A DNA stretch of 64,000 nucleotides from Alistipes putredinis (GCA_022009915.1 CP091730.1:124001-188000), one strand, 5' to 3'. Counted from the first letter of the stretch, positions 31,598 to 41,819 are shown. Translations and numbers: made by a program. Notes: generated from the sequence alone by a model not told the origin.

Positions 31598-32679
31598 TCC
31601 ATAATTACAACGGAACATTTACGTATGTGTCGCAGGGTGGGAATCCGGCTACCCGCACACTCAGGGATATGGCCACGCCGGAGGGTGTTGTTACGAAAAG
31701 CGGCGGCAACTACTATTACAAGTACTTCTTCCGGGATTATTTGGGTAATGTCCGCATGGTGTCGCGTGCCTTTAAGGGCAGCGGCGGCAGTGTACAGTTT
31801 ACCGAGGAGCAGGAGGCGCACTACGACCCACTGGGTCAGACGATAAGCAAAATCGGAGGCGATAACCCTTACCTCTACAACGGCAAGGAACTCTATACCG
31901 ATTTCTCGGATGCCTACGAAGGTGTGTACGACTTCGGTGCCCGCTACTACAACCCTCTCTACGGCAGATGGTTCGCCACTGACCCTGAAAAAGCAACACC
32001 CGAACCCGTACATTTATTGCGGAAACAATCCTGTAATGAAGATAGATCCGAACGGAAAGTTTTGGGTGCCAGGACAGTTGAAAATATTGTTAGATAAAGT
32101 CAAGTTCGCACAAGCAGAATTAAAGAGGATTCGCAGAGAATTATTGCTTAGTTTGAATCAAAAAGGCGTAATTAAAGATAAGAATTATTATAAGGCATGG
32201 GATGAGGTCGAGGATATTAATATGAGATTAAAAAGGTATTAGGGAGGATAAAAAGAATATTTGTAAATTAGATAAAAAGTGAAAACTGTATATGAAATGA
32301 AATATGTCGATAGTGATAGATATGTCACTTATAAGGCATCAGATGGTCATGTTGTTATAGAATACGGTTCATTAGGTACAGGTGCTCATGAAAGAGGACA
32401 TAATGTTCAGTGGTTAAAGAAAGATGGTTTTGAAGAAAGATTTAATAAAGACGGCTACCTTACCAATCCAGGACGTAATGCTGATGAAATGACTCAAATA
32501 TGAAGTTCAAGCGTACCGACTTCAATATTCTTATGACGGAAAAAAATCTATTCCCTGTCGGGATAAATTCTTATAAAGATATAAATGCACACACGATATC
32601 GAAAAATTGTGGATACCAAAAAAATAATCCGTTATATCCATTTGCCAAGAAAAAGTATAGATTATTTAATGATGAATAA
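31582..32679 (+). CDS. orphan Rhs core with C-terminal metallopeptidase-like toxin domain
   Basis: An N-terminally truncated Rhs protein. Rhs-associated core signatures are YFFRDYLGNVRMVSRAF, HYDPLGQTIS, PYLYNGKEL, DFGARYYNPLYGRWFATDP and PYIYCGNNPVMKIDPNG. After the DPNGKFW boundary an AT-rich toxin region follows, ending near 32679. It contains GTGAHERGHNVQWL, an HExxH zinc motif, and downstream an acidic YEVQAYRLQ segment that could supply the third ligand. Five or so indels (near 31990, 32230, 32275, 32498, 32575) fragment it. No export domain or YD-repeat shell is present, so it is an orphan tip module, active only if expressed or recombined. Toxin function is inferred. Confidence 0.7.
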
Positions 32680-32718
32680 TAAATTAAACGATTAATGTAA
32701 TATTATATTATGTTATAT

Positions 32719-33474
32719 ATGAAAAAGGTTGCCATTATTTTTATTTGCAACATTATTTTATAATGTCATCTGTGCCCAGCATGATATTAGCGGAGTATAT
32801 TTTTGAGAGGCAAAGCAATGATCGCATAGAATTATCCAACAGCCAGTTCAAATTTATTAAATATGATATGTTCAATAGATACATAGATTTTTGTCTATGC
32901 CAATGCGACATATAGGTGGATTGACGATGATTTTTGTGGAATTTCAGGCTCAATGTCCTAAAAAGTGTAGTAGACAGTACTTTAAAAAAATAACTCAAAC
33001 ATATAATGGTTCTATAAAAAAATAAGAAGAAAAGAAATGTGAAATTAACTTTGCCTAATATTCATTATGCGTCTTTATATACGGTACGATTGTATTATGA
33101 TATAGGAAAACGTTACCAAACCAAGTGGAAGATGGAAAATATGTATTTAGATTCCAGTCCGAATGAAAATCGGAGAGAGTTTATTTTATCTTTACCATGG
33201 AATACTAAAAAAATATTTATAATAGTTCAACCATCTGATATTTATGCGAATATTCGTCCTTTCGACAGATTGTACGATAGCTATGTTTTATATGAAATAC
33301 CTGAATTTTTGGGTAGATTATAATGCAAATTGTATCGAGATAAATATTGAAGGGTTAGAAGATGGTTATTTCGGAAATTACTGGATAAATGGAGAATATG
33401 CGAAAATAGAGAAAGATAAAATTATTTGGAGAGGGAAAGTTTACGATAAGCAAGATGACCAAGAAAATGAATAA
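32719..33474 (+). CDS. putative secreted immunity protein 1
   Basis: Signal peptide MKKVAIIFICN..YNVICAQ followed by HDISGVYF. The C-terminus reads GLEDGYFGNYWINGEYAKI, then IIWRGKVYDK. These match putative immunity protein 2 at the same positions (ISGVYY; DDYFGQYYVNGDYVRV; LYWRGRVFEK), so the two are paralogues. Several indels (near 32760, 32813, 32885, 32925, 33015, 33310) split it; corrected length is about 250 residues. It lies immediately downstream of the Rhs toxin, overlaps the next gene by 8 bp, and is predicted to be periplasmic, as expected for immunity to an incoming toxin. Function is inferred from position only; I do not recognise the fold. Confidence 0.55.
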
Positions 33475-34220
33475 TATCAAAATATTAAGAGTATCTTTTT
33501 GATGACAATTCTGAGTTTATCAGTTTGTGCGCAAACAGATATAAGCGGAGTATATTATGACAATGCCAAAAAGTAGAATAGAGGTATATGGTAATAATTT
33601 TATTCTGGTTCAACCCCAAGCGGGGCAAACTGTTTATCAAAAGAAATATTTTTTTGCACAGGCTTATTATGTTTGGGAAAATGACAAATTCATTCAATTG
33701 TGGAATTATCTGCAATTTAATTCTCCGCAGGTTGAAATTAAGTATCGTGAATGGAACCGAAAGCGGGCCACCAATATTAAAATAACCGTTATTATACCGA
33801 ATGTAGAATATCGAGAAATCATTACAGAATTAAGTTACTACACGCCCGAATCAGGTTTATATAAACGAACCCAAAAACCTTATAACAATCGACTGGGGAA
33901 GACGTCATTTTACATTCCTCGGACATCATCATCTGTATGTATAACGGTTAGGCCCAAGAAAATAAATCTTATTAATTCGGATAGGTATAATAGTTATGTA
34001 AGATGTATGGGATGCTTTGAGATTAATAATAGTATTAAAGATACAGATATAATCATTCAAGACTTGGATGACGACTATTTTTGGACAGTATTATGTCAAT
34101 GGCGATTATGTTCGGGTGGTAGGCGATAAACTCTACTGGCGCGGCCGAGTGTTTGAAAAAAGTTATGACCCCGAGGATATAAGATACATCGAAGAAAAAG
34201 AATCGGCCCTGAAAAAATAA
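33467..34220 (+). CDS. putative secreted immunity protein 2 (paralogue of 1)
   Basis: Starts at ATG 33467 (MNNIKILRV), with a signal ending LSLSVCAQ, then TDISGVYYDNAKK. The body is open to a paralogous C-terminus DDYFGQYYVNGDYVRVVGDK and ends ESALKK. Indels occur near 33500, 33568 and 34082, each in an A/T run; corrected length is about 250 residues. The last codons and stop are also present in repeat copy A upstream, showing that the array was built by duplication. Same-strand and overlapping with immunity gene 1. Function is not known; immunity is inferred from linkage to the Rhs toxin. Confidence 0.55.
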
Positions 34221-34299
34221 CCGATAATCCAAATTAATATCCGTCTGAATTTGTTATCTTTATATCACCTATATGTTTAGTGGATGATTAAAGAGAGAT
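34205..34299 (+). repeat. imperfect direct repeat, copy B
   Basis: Second copy of the repeat at 31503-31597. It spans the 3' end of immunity gene 2, the spacer, and the start of a second Rhs-core fragment, and brackets the toxin/immunity module together with copy A. Confidence 0.8.
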
Positions 34300-34385
34300 T
34301 GCATAACTACGACGGACAGAGCCGTCAGCATTACCGCCATAATCCTCTTGGTCATCTTGGCTCGGTGTGGAATACTGCCAAGTAG
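34284..34385 (+). pseudogene. Rhs core remnant
   Basis: A short frame MIKERLHNYDGQSRQHY then NPLGHLGSVWNTAK and stop. HNYDG aligns with HNYNG of the first Rhs copy, and HLGSVWNTA matches the conserved DHLGSVR-type core. It stops after 33 codons; downstream sequence has only doubtful Rhs similarity (a YFPLPYAT-like stretch near 34465). I read it as the decayed start of a second Rhs module. Confidence 0.6.
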
Positions 34386-35056
34386 TCCGAACATAGGGAC
34401 AGGCCGTAGCGTTACTCAGAGCAGTTGCCGCCAAAGAACAATGTCGTGGCATTTGTCTGCATGTATCATTATTTCCCGCTTCCATATGCGACGGATGCCG
34501 TTTGTCTGATATTGCCTTTTTCGAAAAGACGTATTTGAAGCGGCTTTGTTAAACCATTGCCGCAAGAGAACGAATAAACGACTAATCGGGAAAAGGGAAA
34601 TGGCCGGCAGGAGATTGCGGGCCGTTAAACTCTTCGGGTGGAAGGTAGCACACGTCATGTATGTTTATTGATACATCAAGAATCAAAAATACGGGCGGAA
34701 ATTATACATAAAGATTATATTATAGAGAATCCGCAAAGGTGCGTAAGCGGGAAAAGGCATGACGGGGATAAATAGCCGTTGAAAATCAAGTTGTTTTTAG
34801 GTCGAGGATATGAGATTTGAAAAACATGCGTGCGTAAAATCGCAGAAAGTCGGAAAAATCTTTGGTCGAGGTTATAATGGATACGGAAAAAAGAAGTATT
34901 TTTACGTCAAAATCGTGTCTTGCCATTATATTAAGACCCGAACGAACTGATAGAGACACAAAAGGCTGCATCATAGGCGGCTGTACATTTAACAGTATGA
35001 AATGAATGAACGACGTTGTTGCAATGGCTGACAATGATATAAGATAGATTGAGGAA
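34386..35056. other. non-coding/decayed stretch upstream of upxY
   Basis: About 670 bp without a convincing gene. The left part may be degraded Rhs sequence; the right part is AT-rich and must hold the capsule-locus promoter and the UpxY leader. I looked for inverted repeats flanking an invertible promoter, as in Bacteroides capsule loci, and saw none I would defend. Confidence 0.4.
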
Positions 35057-35758
35057 ATGACGCAGGACTGCTCTCTTACTCATTCTATGGCCGACGGGAA
35101 CAAAAGTTATAACGACAAGCGTTTTCCCAAGGGCATTCATGTTACTGGAACTGATGCGAAATCGGATTCAGGTATAGAAGGAATGTCCGGTGGCGAAGGA
35201 ATTTGTAAGGAGGATAACAGCCCTTGGGGGTATCTTGTCATCCACGGCAAACAAGTTGAAGCATTCAAAAAACGGATGGACGCCTACAACCGTTCGCATC
35301 CCGATGCCGGACATGAATGTTTTGTACACTATTCATACAAATACAAGCAATTAGGCAATGGCAAAGGAGTCGTCAAACAACAGTTGCCGACCATAAGCGG
35401 GCTCGTTTTCCTTCAAGGAGAGACGAAAGACTTGCAGGCTTTTTTACAGGCCAATTATCCGTCATACCGTTTAGTAAACAATTGCAGTACGGGCAAACCG
35501 GCCAGCATAGAGCATAAGGTAATGAAGCCCTTTATGGAAGTCGTCGCCTCACATCCGGAAAATGTGACTTTTTTGCGCGACCCATTTGAGAAATTCGCCA
35601 AAGACCACGTAAAGCTCCGAGTACTTACCGGCTTGTTCAAAGGCTTGGAGGGTTATGTGGTTCGCATTAATCGCAACCGGCAACTCGTAATGGAACTCGG
35701 AAAGTATGCCGTGGCCATCAATGATGTGCATAACGAGGATTTCGAAATCGCGGAATAG
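35057..35758 (+). CDS. upxY: UpxY-family transcription antiterminator (NusG-like)
   Basis: Intact, 233 residues. After an unusual N-terminal extension, the NGN domain starts at WGYLVIHGKQVEAF, a C-terminal KOW domain contains VLTGLFKGLEGYVVRINRNRQLVMEL, and the end is DFEIAE. UpxY proteins load on RNA polymerase in the capsule-locus leader and prevent premature termination, and they are always first in Bacteroidales capsule operons. A GAGG stretch precedes the ATG. No UpxZ (inhibitor of other loci) follows; the next gene is ugd, 170 bp downstream. Confidence 0.9.
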   Translation: MTQDCSLTHSMADGNKSYNDKRFPKGIHVTGTDAKSDSGIEGMSGGEGICKEDNSPWGYLVIHGKQVEAFKKRMDAYNRSHPDAGHECFVHYSYKYKQLGNGKGVVKQQLPTISGLVFLQGETKDLQAFLQANYPSYRLVNNCSTGKPASIEHKVMKPFMEVVASHPENVTFLRDPFEKFAKDHVKLRVLTGLFKGLEGYVVRINRNRQLVMELGKYAVAINDVHNEDFEIAE

Positions 35759-35928
35759 CAAGAACGGATTTCAGGTCATACTATCATTATCAGTGTATGT
35801 ATTGCCGGCTTTGAGACAGACGGTATAATGGCATCGGCCTACTCGGACGGCGGAGGAAAGAATGCTTTGCAAACAGGTGTCAATGGCATGCGGCAAGCGG
35901 AAATGGAAAATCAGAAAATCGAATAAAT

Positions 35929-37251
35929 ATGCGTGAATTCAAAGACATTAAGGTCGCAGTGGCCGGTACGGGCTACGTGGGATTAAGCATAGCTACATTG
36001 CTATCGCAACATCATCATGTGACGGCAGTAGATGTAATTCCGGAAAAGGTGGAAAAACTGAACAACAAGATTTCGCCTATACAGGATGATTATATTGAGA
36101 AATATTTGGCCGAAAAACCGTTGAACCTTATCGCCACGCTGGACGGACGGTCGGCATACGCAGATGCGGACTTCGTAGTGATAGCCGCTCCTACCAACTA
36201 CGACCCCGTGAAGAACTATTTCGACACTTCGCACGTAGAGGAAGTTGTCGACCTTGTATTGGAGGTTAATCCCGATGCAGTAATGGTTATCAAATCGACC
36301 ATTCCGGTGGGCTATACCCGAAATCTTTATTTGAAATATTACCGGAAAGGCGTGAGGAAGTTCAATCTCCTCTTCTCTCCCGAGTTCCTTCGTGAGAGCA
36401 AGGCATTGTACGACAACCTCTATCCGAGCCGTATTATCGTAGGTTACCCGAATATTATCGATAAATCGGAGTTCGAGGAAGAAAATCGGGCGATAGAAGC
36501 CGTAACGGATGTCGAGAAATTGAAGGAAGCAGCCAAAACATTCGCCGCCCTGTTGCAAGAAGGGGCAATCAAGGAAAATATCGACACGCTCTTCATGGGC
36601 ATGAAAGAAGCCGAGGCGGTGAAACTCTTCGCCAACACTTACCTTGCACTCCGTGTCAGCTACTTCAACGAACTTGACACATACGCCGAGGTAAAGGGTC
36701 TGGACAGCAAGGCCATTATAGAGGGCGTAGGTCTGGATCCGCGTATCGGCACGCATTATAACAACCCGTCGTTCGGCTACGGCGGCTATTGTCTGCCAAA
36801 GGATACCAAGCAGCTTTTGGCGAATTATCAGGATGTGCCGCAGAACATGATGTCCGCCATTGTGGAATCGAACAAGACACGCAAGGATTACATTGCAGAT
36901 GCAGTGCTTCGCAAGGCAGGTTGGTACGACTATTCAAGCAATAACCAGTATGGAATAGAACCCAGCAGTTGTGTTATAGGCGTATATCGTTTGACTATGA
37001 AGTCGAACTCGGACAATTTCCGTCAGTCTGCAATCCAAGGCATCATGAAGCGAGTAAAGGCAAAAGGCGCGGAGGTCATCATTTATGAGCCGACGCTTGA
37101 AGACGGGACGACTTTCTTCGGGAGCAAGGTCGTGAACAATCTCGACGAGTTCAAGGCACGGAGCAAGGCCATAATCGCCAACCGCTTCGATGATTGTCTG
37201 AAAGACGTTGAAACCAAGGTATATACGCGGGATATATTCCGAAGAGACTAA
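35929..37251 (+). CDS. ugd: UDP-glucose 6-dehydrogenase
   Basis: Oxidises UDP-glucose to UDP-glucuronate for the capsule. Intact, 440 residues: NAD-binding VAGTGYVGLSIA, STIPVGYTR, SPEFLRESKALYDN, the catalytic Cys in GYGGYCLPKDTKQL, and the C-terminal domain with IGVYRLTMKSNSDN. It begins the precursor part of the locus, and UDP-glucuronate feeds the 4-epimerase 4 bp downstream. Confidence 0.95.
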   Translation: MREFKDIKVAVAGTGYVGLSIATLLSQHHHVTAVDVIPEKVEKLNNKISPIQDDYIEKYLAEKPLNLIATLDGRSAYADADFVVIAAPTNYDPVKNYFDTSHVEEVVDLVLEVNPDAVMVIKSTIPVGYTRNLYLKYYRKGVRKFNLLFSPEFLRESKALYDNLYPSRIIVGYPNIIDKSEFEEENRAIEAVTDVEKLKEAAKTFAALLQEGAIKENIDTLFMGMKEAEAVKLFANTYLALRVSYFNELDTYAEVKGLDSKAIIEGVGLDPRIGTHYNNPSFGYGGYCLPKDTKQLLANYQDVPQNMMSAIVESNKTRKDYIADAVLRKAGWYDYSSNNQYGIEPSSCVIGVYRLTMKSNSDNFRQSAIQGIMKRVKAKGAEVIIYEPTLEDGTTFFGSKVVNNLDEFKARSKAIIANRFDDCLKDVETKVYTRDIFRRD

Positions 37252-37254
37252 GTT

Positions 37255-38338
37255 ATGGTAGGCTATAATGTTAATCTTGCAGGAAAAACTGTTCTTGTAA
37301 CAGGTGCCGCAGGTTTTATCGGCAGCAATCTCGTCAAGCGTCTTTTCCGCGAAGTACAGCATATCAAAGTAATCGGCATCGATTCAATCACCGATTACTA
37401 TGATGTGAACATCAAGTATGAGCGCCTGAAAGAAATCGAGGCGCTGAATCGTGATTGGACTTTCGTCCGTGCATCGATAGCCGATAAAGACGCTGTTGAA
37501 AAGATTTTTACGGAAAATAATATTGCAGTCGTCGTAAACCTCGCGGCTCAGGCCGGCGTGCGTTACAGTATCACCAATCCCGATGCCTATATCCAAAGCA
37601 ATCTCATAGGTTTTTACAATATTCTCGAAGCCTGTCGCCATCATGAAGTCGAGCACCTTGTCTATGCCTCCTCGTCTTCCGTTTACGGGAGCAACAAGAA
37701 AGTTCCCTATTCGACAGATGACAAAGTAGATAATCCCGTATCTCTTTATGCAGCTACAAAGAAGAGCAACGAGTTGATGGCCCATGCTTATTCGAAACTT
37801 TATAATATTCCATCAACAGGATTGCGCTTCTTTACAGTCTACGGCCCGGCGGGCCGTCCAGATATGGCGTACTTCGGTTTTACCGACAAATTGGTGAAGG
37901 GCGAGACAATCAAGATTTTCAATTATGGCAACTGCAAGCGGGATTTCACCTATGTCGATGATATCGTCGAAGGTGTTGTCCGCGTCATGCAGCATGCACC
38001 CGAAAAAGCATAATGGCGAGGATGGTCTGCCGATTCCTCCATATAAGGTATACAACATCGGCAACAATTCTCCCGAAAATCTACTGGACTTCGTTACGAT
38101 TCTTCAAGAAGAACTTGTTCGTGCCGGAGTGCTGCCAAAAGACTATGATTTCGATTCACACAAAGAACTTGTGCCTATGCAACCGGGCGATGTACCGGTA
38201 ACCTACGCAGATACCACTCCGTTGGAGCAGGATTTCGGGTTCAAACCGAATACGAGTTTAAGAGATGGACTGAGACGTTTTGCAGAGTGGTATGCAAAGT
38301 ATTATGGAACAAACAATAAACAACATAAAAAAACATAA
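37255..38338 (+). CDS. UDP-glucuronate 4-epimerase
   Basis: Extended SDR that interconverts UDP-glucuronate and UDP-galacturonate. NAD motif TGAAGFIGSNL, Ser in YASSSSVYG, YAATKK catalytic pair, and LRFFTVYGPAGRPDMA typical of the uronate-4-epimerase group. One extra A near 38007 (CCCGAAAAAGC) splits the C-terminus, which continues with PYKVYNIGNNSPENLLDF and ends TNNKQHKKT. About 360 residues. Directly after ugd, consistent with a galacturonic acid residue in the polymer. Confidence 0.92.
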
Positions 38339-38342
38339 AGAT

Positions 38343-39394
38343 ATGAGCATTTTTGCAGGGAAAAACCCTTATGATTACCGGAGGAACAGGTTCTTTCGGC
38401 AATGCAGTGTTGAATCGTTTCCTTCGGACGGACATCGGTGAAATCCGCATTTTTTTCGCGGGACGAGAAGAAGCAGGACGATATGCGTCATGAGTATCAG
38501 GCGAAGTATCCTGAGGTAGCGAACAAGATAAAGTTCTTTATCGGAGATGTCCGCGATTTGCAATCATGCCGAAACGCAATGCTGGGAGTCGATTATATTT
38601 TCCATGCGGCGGCCTTGAAACAAGTGCCAAGTTGCGAGTTCTTCCCTATGGAGGCTGTGAAGACCAATGTAATCGGTACCGATAATGTGCTTACTGCCGC
38701 CATTGAGGCAGGAGTGGGCGCAGTTATATGTCTTTCTACCGACAAGGCTGCATATCCAATCAATGCCATGGGTATATCAAAAGCCATTGAAGAGAAGGTC
38801 GCAGTGGCAAAGAGCCGCTACTCGGGCAAGACAAAAATCTGCTGTACTCGCTATGGCAACGTGATGTGTTCCCGCGGTTCCGTAATCCCTCTTTGGATAG
38901 ACCAGATTCGCAATGGCAATCCTATAACACTGACGGAGCCTAAAATGACCCGTTTCATCATGTCTTTGGAAGAAGCCGTAGACCTCGTTCTCTTTGCATT
39001 CGAGCATGGTCAGAATGGAGATATCCTCGTACAAAAGGCACCGGCCTGCACCATCCAGGCTCAAGCAGAGGCAGTTTGCGAACTGTTCGGCGGCAAGAAG
39101 GAAGACATCAAGGTTATCGGCATCCGTCACGGTGAGAAAATGTATGAAACCCTGCTTACCAACGAGGAATGCGCCAAGGCAGAGGATATGGGCAATTTCT
39201 ATCGTGTGCCGGCAGACAACCGTGGATTGAACTACGACAAGTATTTCAAGGAAGGGGAGGTAGAGCGCAATACTATCCATGAATTTGATTCTAACAATAC
39301 TCGTTTGTTAACGGTCGAGGAGGTCAAGGCTAAAATTGCTGCGCTTGATTATATCAAGAAAGAATTGAGTGGAGAGGGAAACTTCGTACAATAG
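38343..39394 (+). CDS. capE: UDP-GlcNAc 4,6-dehydratase/5-epimerase (CapE/WbjB type)
   Basis: First enzyme of UDP-N-acetyl-L-fucosamine synthesis. MSIFAGKTLMITGGTGSFGNAVLNRF, IFSRDEKKQDDMR, the Met-Lys-type active site SKAIEEKVAVAKSR, and MTRFIMSLEEAVDLV are hallmarks. Two +1 shifts near the 5' end (A-run 38361-38365; T-run 38449-38455) hide the N-terminus; corrected length is about 350 residues. It starts 5 bp after the previous stop and is followed 8 bp later by capF. Confidence 0.92.
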
Positions 39395-39401
39395 GCGAGA
39401 G

Positions 39402-40611
39402 ATGAAGATTTTAGTTACCGGCGCCAAAGGCTTCGTGGGCAAGAACCTTTGCGCCCAGCTCAATAACATCAAGGACGGCAAGGCGCGTTGTTACGGAGAT
39501 TTGAAGATTGACGAAATCTTCGAGTACGACCTCGATTCCACTCCCGAGCAACTCGACCGGTGGTGCAAGGAGTGCGATTTCGTGTTCAACCTCGCGGGTG
39601 TGAACCGCCCCAAGGACAGCGACGAGTTCATGAAAGGGAACTTCGGTTTCGCCTCGACCTTGCTTGATACATTGAGGCGTAACGGCAATAACTGTCCAGT
39701 TATGCTTTCAAGTTCACAGCAGGCCTCGCTGACAGGCCGTTTCGGCAATAGCGAATACGGACGAAGCAAGAAGGCCGGTGAAGATTTGTTCCTTGAATAC
39801 GGCACGGAAACCGGAGCCAAAGTGTTGGTATATCGTTTCCCGAACCTTTACGGCAAATGGTGCCGTCCGAACTACAACAGCGCAGTCGCCACATTCTGCA
39901 ACAACATAGCCAACGACCGGCCTATTACGGTCAATGACCCGAGCGTGGAGACTCGAACTGCTCTATATCGACGACCTTGTGGACGAGATGATTCATGCGC
40001 TGAAAGGAGAAGAGCATCACTGCGAGTTTGAGGGGCTGGAAGTACTGCCTTCAACGGAAGGCAGATACTGCTACTGTCCCGTCACCCATAAGGCGACACT
40101 TGGAGAAATAGTCGATTTGCTCCATAAGTTCGCCGATATGCCCAGAACCTTGATGATTCCGGAAATTCCAGCTGATTCATTCGCAAAGCGTCTGTACAGC
40201 ACATTCCTGTCTTATCTGCCGAAGGAGAAGGCAATCTTCGACTTGAAGATGAATGTGGATGACCGCGGCTCGTTCACGGAACTTGTCCATACGCTGAATT
40301 GCGGGCAGGTGAGCATCAATATCTCAAAACCCGGTATCACCAAGGGGGAGCATTGGCACAACACCAAGTGGGAACAGTTTATCGTTGTCAGCGGTCATGG
40401 ATTGATTCAACTCCGCAAGGAGGGAACGGACGAAGTGCTGAACTACGAAGTGAGCGGCGACAAAATCCAGTCTGTCATAATGCTCCCGGGCTACACCCAC
40501 AATATCATCAACCTCTCCGACACAGAGGATTTGGTGACGGTGATGTACTGCAACGAGATATTCGACCCGAACAAACCGGATACTTATTTCGATAAAGTGG
40601 AAAAGAAATAA
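39402..40611 (+). CDS. capF: UDP-N-acetyl-L-fucosamine pathway bifunctional reductase (CapF type)
   Basis: An N-terminal SDR domain (MKILVTGAKGFVGKNL, FNLAGVNRPKD, SSSQQASLTG, YGRSKKAGE) is fused to a C-terminal cupin domain (GITKGEHWHNTKWEQFIVVSGHG, MLPGYTHNIINLSD), the domain order of CapF/WbjC. It works between CapE and CapG. One inserted A near 39954 (GAGACTC) breaks the frame; deleting it restores NDPSVELELLYIDDLVDEM. Corrected length is about 403 residues. Confidence 0.93.
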
Positions 40612-40624
40612 CATAATAGAAAAT

Positions 40625-41819
40625 ATGCAAAAAGCAGCCCAAATTCGATTATTCGGATATAAGATTCAAGGACAACGGCAAACTGAAACTGATAATTGTC
40701 GTCGGTACACGTCCTGAGATTATCCGCCTTGCCGCCGTCATCGACAAGTGCCGTCAGTACTTCGACGTGATTCTCGCACACACGGGCCAGAATTACGACT
40801 ACAACCTCAACGGCATCTTTTTCCGAGACTTGAAGCTGGCAGAACCCGAAGTATATATGGATGCCGTGGGAGACGACCTCGGCGCCACCTGTGGAAATAT
40901 CATCAACTGCTCATACAAACTATTCGCACAGACAAAGCCGGATGCGGTGCTGGTGTTGGGCGACACCAACTCTTGCCTTAGCGTAATTGGAGCAAAGCGT
41001 CTGCACATTCCTATCTTCCACATGGAAGCCGGTAACCGCTGCAAGGACGAGTGTCTGCCCGAGGAAACCAACCGCCGCATCGTGGACATCATCTGCGATG
41101 TGAACATGGCATACTCCGAGCATGCCCGCCGCTATCTTGCCGACTGCGGCTTGCCGAAGGAGCGCACCTATGTCACAGGTTCTCCAATGGCAGAAGTGCT
41201 CCACAATAACCTTGCGGAGATAGAGGCGAGCGATGTCCATCGGCGTCTCGGTTTGGAGAAAGGCAAATACATCCGTCTTTCCGCCCACCGAGAGGAAAAA
41301 CATCGACACCGAGAAGAACTTCTTGTCGCTTTTTTTACGGCAATCAACAAGATGGCGGAGAAGTACGACATGCCGATTCTCTACTCGTGCCACCCGCGTT
41401 CCCGCAACCGCCTTGCCGCAAGCGGATTTCAACTCGACAGGCGTGTCATCCAGCACGAACCGCTCGGTTTCCATGACTACAACTGTTTGCAGATGAATGC
41501 TTTCGCCGTGGTCAGCGACTCGGGTACGCTCCCCGAAGAATCGAGCTTCTTCACCAGTGTCGGACATCCTTTCCCTGCCATCTGCATTCGTACCTCGACA
41601 GAACGTCCCGAAGCTATCGACAAGGGCGACTTCATAATAGCCGGTATTGATGAGAAATCTCTGCTCCAAGCCGTCGATACGGCGGTAGAACTTTGCCGCA
41701 ATGGCCAGCACGGCATCCCTGTGCCCGACTATGTGGACGAAAACGTATCCACCAAGGTCGTCAAGATAGTACAGAGCTACGTGGGCATTGTGAACAAAAT
41801 GGTGTGGCGCAAGTTCTAA
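40625..41819 (+). CDS. capG: UDP-N-acetylglucosamine 2-epimerase-like (CapG/WbjD type)
   Basis: Completes UDP-L-FucNAc synthesis by C2 epimerisation. LIIVVGTRPEIIRLAAVI, HTGQNYDYNLNGIFF, VLGDTNSCLS, HMEAGNRCKDECLPEETNR, CHPRSRNRL and SDSGTLPEESSFF are typical. An extra A at 40628-40632 hides the first ~30 codons. A second, frame-compensated pair of indels (near 41287 and 41331) leaves the ORF open but scrambles about 15 residues; the other frame there reads ENIDTEKNFLSLF, as expected. About 397 residues. Forms a contiguous CapE-F-G set. Confidence 0.93.

Noticed and set aside
34786..35034. 82-codon minus-strand frame upstream of upxY
   Set aside because: No homology, no promoter, and it lies in the leader of the capsule operon; most likely chance.
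34386..35056. Invertible promoter upstream of upxY
   Set aside because: Searched by eye for inverted repeats around a promoter; none convincing was found.
35828..35926. Short frame between upxY and ugd (32 codons)
   Set aside because: In frame with the upxY stop but with no start context or recognisable sequence; could be a remnant of an upxY extension, not supported as a gene.
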